Below are positions 52,976 to 61,447 of a stretch of 64,000 nt of DNA, piece by piece. Source of the DNA: Alopecurus myosuroides (taxonomy: Eukaryota; Streptophyta; Magnoliopsida; Poales; Poaceae); NCBI GenBank assembly GCA_028641055.1, contig CM054062.1, positions 18,781,639 through 18,845,638 of the forward strand, in the 5' to 3' direction. The stretch's first letter is position 1; each line of letters begins with the position of its first letter. The notes beneath the pieces are model-generated. The model did no database searches, was not told the DNA's origin, and saw only the letters and a program-made list of their open reading frames with translations. The translations under genes and the position numbers were made by a program.

Positions 52976-55900
52976 TGTAACATCCCAATTTTGCTAACAA
53001 AAGTGTGTGGTGTGTGTTCATCCCATACATGCATGGAAACAAAAATTGAAACCAATTTAAACCAATTTAAGTTATGAATTTAAATGGTTTGAGAACATCC
53101 CACAAAAAGTACTTATTTTGGGTTCCAAAATCTTGTATTGGAAAATATTTCAAACACACCAGACCAAAACATGGTTTTGTTGGAAATTTCATAAGCGTTC
53201 CAAAAATAAATTATTCCAAATTTTCTGATTTCAAAAAGGCCCTCAAAAGGTTGTTTTCTGTTCTGTTTTTAAAGAGAAAAGGACTTCTTTGTAAAATTCA
53301 GCAATTCCTGGGGGTTTTCGCAAAACGCACTTTGTCTTCTACCTCCTGCCAGTAGGCGAGAAGAACGCCGACGGCGCCCCGCGCCACGTCCTGCTTGGTC
53401 CCTTCCGAGGGGATAAGGGTGAGGAGAGCCCTCCCTGTGCGCTGCTCGCTCCCTCATCCTCACCTCTTCACGCTCCCTCTCTCTGTGAGTTCATGAACTG
53501 GGTCGAAACCCTAGCTCGCCGGCCGCCGCGTTTTGGCGCTGCCCTGGACCGCGCCGGACTACTCCGAGCACACCACGAGGACTACCTCGTCCCTCTCTAT
53601 CTCCCTGTGAAAGCAATTTGTCGAGGAAGGCCGGAATCCCTGCCGCCGTGTGCATCTTCTCCGACTCCGGCAACCGCCGCCGTGGCCGATTCCGCCGTCT
53701 TCCGGCGCCGCCTCGCCTATCCAACCACACCACGAGCATCCCCGCGCCGTGGTGAGCGTCCCCATGCCCTCCAACCTCCCCCTCCCTCTCTGGTTCTTTC
53801 CGTCGTCGTGCCCCGTCGGCCGCCGCCGCGCCATTGCTCGCCGGCGACACTCCGGCGACCAAATGGTCGGTGCGCCACCACCCCTAGACTCGCCTCGGTC
53901 CCCTCTAGATGGTTCACCCCTCAATTCCACGAATCCACGAAGGAATCACTCGAATTTGAGTTCATCTGAGAAGATCCTCTTCCTGTGATGTCACAGTGAC
54001 GTCACGATGACGTCATAATCTCTTTTTTTTAGTAATTCCAGCAATTTCGAGAAAATAAATAAAATTGATATTTTAATAACTTTTGTTTTATTCTTCAGAA
54101 AAATAAAAGTAAGGTATAGAAATGATCAGAAAAATGATCTCTACCCAAAAATGTCATTTTCATATATGTTTGACCAAGTTGAAAAATGAGTATTATTTTA
54201 ATGTTGTTTACTCATTTAAAATAGAAAAATAAGTTTTTATTCAATAAAATTAGAAAATTAAAAGATATATACCATTTTGCTCAAAATGACATTTGCAACC
54301 TGTTTATGATGTTTTCAACCTCATTTGAGAAATTAAAATGGTACTCACTTTCATAATTGTCCGACATGCCCCTCCGGGGTCTATTTCGGCCTAAATTTCA
54401 GTAAAACTGCATTTCTGACATGCGAACCCTAGCAACCCATCGAACATGTCTAGGGCTTTACTTCAACGCATTAATTTGCTCATGCATACATGTTGTGCAT
54501 TGCATCGATGCCATGTTTGATTGTTGTTCTTCTTTGTTTCGGTGTTGTTTCCCCCTCGGTAGAACGTGACTCCGAAGAGAAGGCCAACAATCCAATGGCG
54601 AATACTTGATCCTAACCGACAAGTCAAGCACTTATTCCTGAAGACTTTATCTGGTTTTCTTATAACCAAGGCAAGCATAACCTCTTATCTGCTCATATAT
54701 GATTTCAAAGTGATTTGAATCTCGTACTTTGCATTCGGTTCCAAACTATTTGATGTCAGTAGATAGAGTTCTCCTATATACTGCATAACCTAGATATCCT
54801 GATCCACTGCTCCTAGCAGCTATAGGTTTGTTTGTGCGCGCTTCGCTAAACCTTGTGAGTCTTGCTTAGCCATGCCTAGTTGCTGAATCTGGTCAATGCG
54901 TGAATCTTCTATGTTAGGTGTTTATGGTTTGAATTACCTTTGATAACTTGACTAATCATGGCATGGATGTGAGGCCACAATGGGTTGTGGTGTTTTGTCC
55001 TGTTCATGCCCCTAGGAGCGAGTTCTCGCCTTCGAGCCAAGACTGAGCGTACAGCCACACGTGGGCCGATGAACCCCGTCCGGCTGACTAACTTGTTTAA
55101 CCTTATCCATGAGCCACGTAGTTTGAGCTTTCCATCTGCGTGTGTGTCGGAAAATGTTTTGGAGAAAACTAGGTCGTGACCGGGACAAGTGATGGACGTA
55201 CACGGATCTTGTTCCCGACTCACAGAACAGGTGCCGTCAGGAGGTGGCCAACTCCCTGTTGACGGGGTGGCCCTGTTTGGGTTGACTCATGGATATGGTT
55301 CGACAAGGTAAAGGCCGGGAATCGACCACCCTCTGCCGGCACTTCCCGGACTAGTGCCAACCCGGTGGCACTAAGAGTCGGTTGGTACATGTGGGTAAAG
55401 TTGTACACCCCTGCAGGGTTAAATCTTTTCGAAAAGCCGTGTCTGCGGTTAAAGACGACTTGGTGACGGATTCTGTGATCATAGACAACTTAAACGGAAT
55501 GACTAAAACTTGCTGATAACGATTGAAGGATGCCTCCTCGGAGATGCCGAGAGGGGTTACCTTGTAGCATGAGATAGTGTGGAACAACTGGAGGAGGTGA
55601 TCTTTGAAGCACGAGGTGCTGAAATGGTTTGGTGGATTAAACGATGATGATATCAGTAGTTGAGTAGCTTTCTCATCTGTTTTCAAAATACTCCATGAGA
55701 CGTGCTATTCCTTCCTCAACTTGCAAAACAAAGATTGCTTTACGCAAATCAGCCTTCATGAAACCCTTTTCGAAATAGCAGATATATAATAGGTTAATTA
55801 AGTCTTGTTGAGTACCTCCCGTACTCAGGTTTGCTTAATTTTGGTTCAGGAGAAGATCTCACTTTGGTGGTGTTTCAACGTGGACATCGACGAGTAGTTC

Positions 55901-56528
55901 GGGGTTCCCAGGTAGCAGCCTGGAATCTATGGGCTGGGACGTCGCCTTATGTTGCGGCCTCTTAGGCCTTTTTGGTTATTGTTGATTAGCAACATAATTT
56001 GCCTTCCGTTGTCTGATGTAATGTTGGGTCGTGTGACCTCTGTTTGTAAGCTATCCTCTAGTAACACTTGTTTAATACAACTTCCTTGTTTAGAGTACTG
56101 CTTTGATCGGTTGTTGGTTTCGCGCTCATTGTTATACAGTTTTGGCTATGCCTGCATAGTTGTCGCAGTCGAGGGGTTGTGGAGCCGATAATCCATGTCC
56201 GAGCCCGCCTGTCGATTTGATCGGCCTGGGGCGAGGTAACCCCAGTAACCCTCGATTGTTGTTGCACTTTCTGGACACATAGCAGCTCTGTTTAACTTTG
56301 GTCCCGTTCCTTCAGTTTCATCCGACTCGTGGACGCTTGGGTATGCATAATTGGTTATGACTAGCATGGATATAAGGAGTAGTAGACCGGGGATCCGGAC
56401 TACGTGCCGATGAATCCGGTCTGCCTGCCGTTGTTTGTTGCGGCCGGGGCTGGTAACCCTGAAGCCCTTGTGAGTCCGTGGCTAGGAGCACATAACAGTA
56501 TGTATATCTCTAGGTCCGGGGTCTGACA
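52976..56528 (+). repeat. 5' LTR of Tekay-2
   Basis: The LTR contains a GC-rich island (53340-53960) with frames on both strands that look like composition artefacts. It also has three phased TGACGTCA-type sites and long AT-rich parts. Bases 52971-52975 (gtagt) are the candidate target duplication in Tat-B. Confidence 0.85.
53986..54015 (+). promoter_or_regulatory. Three bZIP-type sites spaced exactly 11 bp
   Basis: TGATGTCA (53986), TGACGTCA (53997) and TGACGTCA (54008) repeat on an 11-bp period, about one DNA turn. TGACGTCA is the palindromic core bound by plant TGA/bZIP factors. The LTR context suggests an enhancer. Confidence 0.65.
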
Positions 56529-56533
56529 AGTCA

Positions 56534-56545
56534 TGGTATCAGAGA
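56534..56545 (+). other. Primer binding site of Tekay-2, tRNA-iMet type
   Basis: TGGTATCAGAGA, five bases after the LTR end; it differs from the perfect iMet complement at the last base. Confidence 0.85.
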
Positions 56546-57096
56546 AGGACTGCCTGTAGGAAAACTACTTTGAAACCTCAAATGAGTTGTGAAAACCTTC
56601 TTAGGATTCTTTTTACTCCTTACCTGGTATCGATCTAATTCTGGGTCACCTTACCTGTTTTGATTTGAAAAGGTTTTGCTATCTCCTCTAGTCGTTCAAA
56701 ACTTAGGTGCCTTCTTTGGCAAGGACGTTTTTACCCAAGTTGACCTAGTGTTATAGTTTCTGGAGTCGTGTGTGTTCCACAGTCCGTTTTCTCTTGATCA
56801 AATTGGGAGAATTCCTTTCCATCCCAATCTCTCTCAAAGTTGTCCGGATTCCACATTCTTACATGTTCCAAAGTATCAAAATCCTGAACCTCGAGATTTT
56901 CTTTTAATCTCGAATGTATCCGTTATCCTCTGCTCAAGTTCTTTCGGAGCTATCGTTGTCCTTCTAAAGATACTTCGTGATTGCTATTCGTAGTGTTCTT
57001 CGTGGCACTAAGATAGTAGTTACTCCTTTCTCGGTGCTTTTAGCCCTTGGATTTGAACCGAAGGTCCCGGAATGTGCTGAATTGCGGTGAGTGGAG

Positions 57097-58014
57097 TGTC
57101 GGGGGGTTACCCCCGAGTAGGGTAAAGACAAGTGGTAAAGGCAGCTTACGGAAGAGAGGTTTGGTCGAGTAGCCGACTACCTGGTACTCGCTACCCGGTC
57201 GACTGCTACTCGGCTTCTCCTCAAGATGCCCAGAAGGAGAAATCAAGCAAGTTCTATCCGTTCGAGTAGAAAGTTGGCCCGAGTACAATTGGCGGGAACA
57301 ATTGGCGGGAACCTACTCGGGCCAGAAAGTCAAAGGAGCCGTTCTGACACAGGATCCCGCGTATCCTGTGTCCGTACTTGGCAGCATTCGAACTACTGTT
57401 CATCGGGTACCGGCCTGCCTGACAGTGACAGCATGGAAGCAGGCCGTGGCAGGATAAGGGGGGCCTACTCTGTGCCTAGGTACAGTAGTACCAGTCTGTC
57501 CCCTAGTTTTGCCCAACGACTTTCCGGATGCAGCCAAGGTTGGGAACCAAAGCTGTCAGCGAGGACCCGGAAGAAGGACGGTGTGCACACTATGTCGACA
57601 CTTGTTCGTATTTGGACGTATCCGGCTGGGCATCGTGTATATAAGGTGCCCAGCCGCTTCCTGCGCGAGGCACGCTCGCATGCTCTAACGCTCACGGCGC
57701 TCATAGTTCACAAGTACCCTAGAAACCCTAAGTTCTTGACCTAGCCCTACTCGGAGCAGGGTGAAGCTACTCGGTAGAGATACCTTTTGTACCGTGGCTA
57801 CTCGGAGAAACATCATAATACATACAGAGAGGCAGGAGTAGGGGTTTTACCTCCTCACGAGGGCCCTGAACCTGGGTAGATCGTGTTGTTTGCAGTTTGT
57901 TGTTCTTACCTCACGCGGCTACTCGTCGCGTGATCCCTCCCCGAGCACCTCCAGCGTCCATCGTCCCCACATCTTTAGCCATCCTATGGCATCTGCCGTG
58001 ACACCACCACGACA
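57097..58014 (+). repeat. 5' LTR of Tat-C
   Basis: It begins TGTCGGGGGGTTACCCC and ends CCACGACA two bases before the primer site. It has TATATAA at 57638-57644 and CCTGAACCTGGGTAGATCG near 57870, the latter shared (inverted) with the Tat-A and Tat-B LTRs. Confidence 0.85.
57623..57656 (+). promoter_or_regulatory. TATA box inside an inverted repeat (Tat-C LTR)
   Basis: CGGCTGGGCA (57623-57632) and TGCCCAGCCG (57647-57656) are perfect complements. The 14-base loop holds TATATAA. This is the longest and most symmetric of the four Tat examples. Confidence 0.75.
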
Positions 58015-58016
58015 GT

Positions 58017-58034
58017 TGGCGCCCACCGTGGGGC
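58017..58034 (+). other. Primer binding site of Tat-C, tRNA-Lys type
   Basis: TGGCGCCCACCGTGGGGC is fully complementary to the 3' end of plant tRNA-Lys including CCA. It lies two bases after the LTR. Confidence 0.85.
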
Positions 58035-58168
58035 AACCAGCGGCGCTGGTTGGAGTTACTGTTCGGACGGGATCTTCTTCAGCGGAGCGCGTGGTCTGTG
58101 GCCTTGTCCACAGATTCGGCTCCTTCGACTTCGTCACCGACAACGCCGGCTGTTTCGGCGGCAAGGCC

Positions 58169-61100
58169 ATGCCGGAGGGCGGCTCGGTGGTCTCCTTCGG
58201 CTCTCACCTCGTCTACATCGCCACCGTCGTCAACCACGCGTATCCTGAGCAGGTGCAAGACGCGGAGGATCCTCCCGCGGTGATTGCTGCTCGCGGAAGG
58301 CCCGCGTCTCGCTCTGCGAACTGTGCTAAGGTGCTGGTGACGGGCTTGGCGGAAAACGCTGGCGCAGCCGCTACTGGCGCTGCGGCCGTCGTTGAGGAGG
58401 TGGACGTACCGGCTGGTGGCAGGGTACACCGGCCCTACGAGAAGGAGAGCAACATGCCGCCCTCCACTTCTGCGGCCATTCCCGCGTCTGCTACGCAGCT
58501 TGGCATGCCAACCCCCACCGACATCGAACTCCTGGCCATGAGGGAGCAGCTCGAGCGGCAACGCTTTGAGCTGCTTGCCGAGCAGGCGGAGTTGGACAAG
58601 GTGAGGTTAGAGCTGAGTCTAGATCAGCTTGAGTACAATAGGGCTCACGGTTTCACGCCGGTTGTTAGGAGGCCCAGCAGAGTAGGTGCTACTCGGCGTA
58701 ACCTTGGTGCCGAGATGGCAACAGTCGTAGAGGCTCCCGCTCAGTCCGCCACCGCAAACACCTCCACCAGGCCCAGATACAGTACACCCGCCAAAACCCT
58801 TAGAGCTGCAGAAGCTGTAGCTGCTGAGTTGCCTCGCCTAGATGGCGATGCGCGTGTTAGGCAGCAAGAGAGGCTCAATGAGTTAGTGTTGGAGGCTGCT
58901 AGGCAGAACGAGGAGTTCCGGAAGGCCAATCCGGGGGCTGGGGCTTCGCAGATGGTGCATTCGCACGCGGCTAGATCTAAAAATCAGGCCTCATCTCCGC
59001 ATCCCAGCCGCGAGAAGAGCCGCATCGGCCGCTCGGGCAGAGACAGGCAGATGCAGGTGTATGACCCGGCTGCTGCCGCGAAACAGATTACTGTGCCGCA
59101 GCAGCCTGGGCAGGAACACAATGCTGCAAGAGCAGGCTCTCAAGCCCATCAAGCTCAAAGCCGTGTCCGAGAAGCCGCGCGTCCGGGTACTTCTCGGCAA
59201 CCCGCAGCTCAGCCTACTCGGCAGAGGCAGCAGCCGCGCGCTGTGGCGCCAGTCGCCTACCCGGTGGAGCAGCCTGCAGCGGTGCAGGTGGACAGGTATG
59301 ATGACGGCAACTCGGCCATGGAGATGGCTGGCTATGATATTCGGGACCGTGTTGGTGACCGTGTGCTGGCGCCTGGCGACGCAAGGCACCAGCTGGACCG
59401 TATCAGCTTGTCGGCGCGGCTGGAGAGCACGGGTCCTCCTGGCCCCGAGTGCTTTGGCCCGCGCATCATGAACGAGCCTTCCGTGAAGGGCTTCCAGCTT
59501 GCAAGAGGCACAAAGAGTTACAATGGCAGCACCAAGCCTGAAGATTGGCTCAATGATTATGTTACCGCGGTCCACATCGCGAATGGTAACAGAAGATGGG
59601 CGGTGCGCTATGTGCCGCAGATGCTAGAGGGTCCAGCCCGTACTTGGCTCAACAACCTGCCCAAGAACAGCATTAACTGCTGGCTGGACTTCTCGGACGC
59701 ATTCATCAGCAACTTCACGAGCACATACAAGAGGCCGAATAGGCCCCAGCAGCTGTCAGCTTGCAGGCAGCGAGAAGACGAGACGGACCGCGAGTATCTT
59801 ACTCGGTGGAGCACCTTGAGGAACACCTGTGAGGGTGTGAATGAGGCTCAGGCCATCACTTGGTTTGCGCAGGGTTGCCGACATGGCAGCATGCTTTGGC
59901 AGAGATTGCAAAGAGAGATGCCGAACACCCTGGCCGAAACCATCAAGATTGCGGATCAGTACGCACTCGGAGATCCCACTCAGCCACTGATGGACTCCTC
60001 TGAGCCGAGAAGAAACTTCAACAGCAACAAGCGCAACGAGTTCCGCAACAAGCGCCGAGTAGACAATCGGTATGATCCCGAGGAGGTCAATGCAGTGACT
60101 GTTGGAGGCGGTGGTGGCCAAAGGCAGAAACCTGCTGGAGCCTACGGGCAAAACCAGAACCAGGGCCAAGGCAACAAGAAGCCATTTCGCGGGTCTCAGT
60201 CGGGTAGCGGGAACTCCGAGCAGCCGAAGAAGTTTGTCTTCGATGACATGAAGGATGGCCCATGCAGCTTTCACACTCACCATCCGTCGAGGCCTGCTAA
60301 CCACACTACTCGGCAGTGCGAGTGGTGGGAGGCAATCAAGAGTGATGGCTTGCCTCCTCCTCCTCCCCTGCCAGCAGCCAATGACAATGTGCAGCCTGCT
60401 CGGGCACCCGCAGCTCGGCCGCCAGTGTACCCGAGAAGAGAGAACGTGAACCAGGTGGCTTTAGGAGCCAACCAGTACTTCAACAATGAGAGATACCGCA
60501 ACAACAACAACAACAACTACAACCGCAACAACAACAACAACAGAGGCAACAACAACAACTACCAGGGCAACAACAACAATGGCAACAATGGGGGCAATGG
60601 CTCCAATCAGTACCAACAGCACCACGAGAGCTACATGATCTTCACTTCTGAGCCTGACGACAAGCAGTCGCAGCACAGGCGGGCTATGGAGGTTAATGCA
60701 GTGATTCCTGCTGTTCCTCACTACATGTACTGGTGCGACAAGGAGATCCGTTGGTCCCGGGTAGATCATCCCAAGGTGATGCCCAATCCGGGTAGCTATG
60801 CCTTGGTGCTGGATCCTACCTTCCTGGGTCCCGTGAAGAATGTGAGGTTCAGTAAGGTGCTGATCGACAACGGCAGCAGCATCAACATTGTGTACAAGGA
60901 CACACTCGAGAAGCTTGGCTTGGCCGAGAACATGATGCTGCCTAGCAAGACTACCTTCCATGGCATTGTGCCCGGGATCTCATGCAACCCGATTGGCCGA
61001 GTATGGATTGATGTGTTATTCGGTACTCGGGAGAACTGTCGCACAGAGCGCCTGCAGTTCGAGGTGGTGGACCATCAGAGCCCATATCATGCTCTACTCG

Positions 61101-61447
61101 GCAGGCCTGCTCTGAGCAAGTTCATGGCCTCCACCCATGTGGCTTATCTGAAGATGAAGATCCCTGGTCCCAATGGCATCATCACCATCTCGGGAGATTA
61201 CAAGAAATCCATTGAGTGTGCCTCTGCTGGTTCCCAGTTGGCGGAATCAATGGTGATTGCTGCCGAGAAGAAGAAGATGTACGAGGTGGTGGCCATGGCT
61301 CAGTCCGCACAAGCTGGCGCACAAGGTGTGCCGAGTACCCAGCAGGGCACTGCTTTCCAAGCTGCCAAGGAGACGAAGAAGATTCAGGTCGACCCTGAGT
61401 TCCCCGACCGCGTAGCCATTATTGGCTCCGGGTTGGCGGAGAAATAG
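58169..61447 (+). CDS. Tat-C gag-protease polyprotein
   Basis: The product is the virus-like particle shell plus protease. The frame is open from inside the LTR; the ATG at 58169 is chosen because it opens the conserved Tat gag N terminus (GGSVVSF) and lies after the primer site, giving 1092 residues. About 150-250 is charged and helical. About 440-560 is Retrotrans_gag (PF03732), with DWLNDYVTAVH and RQREDETDREYLTRW. About 770-812 is an Asn-run linker encoded by AAC repeats. The protease active site is IDNGSSINI near 897 with YHALLGR later. The frame ends at TAG 61445-61447 and the pol frame continues directly. Confidence 0.9.
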   Translation: MPEGGSVVSFGSHLVYIATVVNHAYPEQVQDAEDPPAVIAARGRPASRSANCAKVLVTGLAENAGAAATGAAAVVEEVDVPAGGRVHRPYEKESNMPPSTSAAIPASATQLGMPTPTDIELLAMREQLERQRFELLAEQAELDKVRLELSLDQLEYNRAHGFTPVVRRPSRVGATRRNLGAEMATVVEAPAQSATANTSTRPRYSTPAKTLRAAEAVAAELPRLDGDARVRQQERLNELVLEAARQNEEFRKANPGAGASQMVHSHAARSKNQASSPHPSREKSRIGRSGRDRQMQVYDPAAAAKQITVPQQPGQEHNAARAGSQAHQAQSRVREAARPGTSRQPAAQPTRQRQQPRAVAPVAYPVEQPAAVQVDRYDDGNSAMEMAGYDIRDRVGDRVLAPGDARHQLDRISLSARLESTGPPGPECFGPRIMNEPSVKGFQLARGTKSYNGSTKPEDWLNDYVTAVHIANGNRRWAVRYVPQMLEGPARTWLNNLPKNSINCWLDFSDAFISNFTSTYKRPNRPQQLSACRQREDETDREYLTRWSTLRNTCEGVNEAQAITWFAQGCRHGSMLWQRLQREMPNTLAETIKIADQYALGDPTQPLMDSSEPRRNFNSNKRNEFRNKRRVDNRYDPEEVNAVTVGGGGGQRQKPAGAYGQNQNQGQGNKKPFRGSQSGSGNSEQPKKFVFDDMKDGPCSFHTHHPSRPANHTTRQCEWWEAIKSDGLPPPPPLPAANDNVQPARAPAARPPVYPRRENVNQVALGANQYFNNERYRNNNNNNYNRNNNNNRGNNNNYQGNNNNGNNGGNGSNQYQQHHESYMIFTSEPDDKQSQHRRAMEVNAVIPAVPHYMYWCDKEIRWSRVDHPKVMPNPGSYALVLDPTFLGPVKNVRFSKVLIDNGSSINIVYKDTLEKLGLAENMMLPSKTTFHGIVPGISCNPIGRVWIDVLFGTRENCRTERLQFEVVDHQSPYHALLGRPALSKFMASTHVAYLKMKIPGPNGIITISGDYKKSIECASAGSQLAESMVIAAEKKKMYEVVAMAQSAQAGAQGVPSTQQGTAFQAAKETKKIQVDPEFPDRVAIIGSGLAEK
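60486..60600 (+). repeat. AAC-rich trinucleotide tract in Tat-C gag
   Basis: Interrupted AAC runs encode poly-Asn with Arg, Tyr and Gly. A similar but shorter Asn/Gly stretch occurs in the unrelated Tekay-1 gag (about 9600-9660). Confidence 0.9.
61445..61447 (+). promoter_or_regulatory. Amber codon between protease and RT, possible readthrough site
   Basis: TAG is followed by GAAAGCGAGCTC in the pol frame. Tat-B has TAG followed by GAAAGCGCGCTC at the homologous codon (50458-50456, minus). It may be a programmed readthrough signal or a C-to-T change of a CAG Gln codon. Confidence 0.45.

Larger units (their letters stand above)
52976..57096 (+). mobile_element. Tekay-2: 5' LTR and leader of a Gypsy element
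   Basis: A 3.55-kb LTR (TGTAACATCCC...GTCTGACA) is followed by an iMet-type primer site and 550 bp of leader, where Tat-C interrupts it at 57097. The rest should lie beyond Tat-C. The TGTAACATCCC start and size resemble Tekay/Del-like Gypsy LTRs. Confidence 0.8.

Noticed and set aside
52976..53042. Upstream start for Tat-B gag at 53042
   Set aside because: These codons are antisense of the Tekay-2 LTR; the true gag N terminus was displaced by that insertion.
53490..53969. Plus- and minus-strand frames of 120-158 codons in the Tekay-2 LTR
   Set aside because: They lie in the GC island of an LTR, are low in complexity and have no recognisable domain.
57890..58168. Start of Tat-C gag at 57890
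   Set aside because: That position is inside the LTR and the frame crosses the primer site; the conserved gag N terminus begins at the ATG at 58169.
58079..59575. Minus-strand frames of 160-194 codons opposite Tat-C gag
   Set aside because: They are shadows of the GC-rich gag coding frame; no domain, and the plus-strand reading is well supported.
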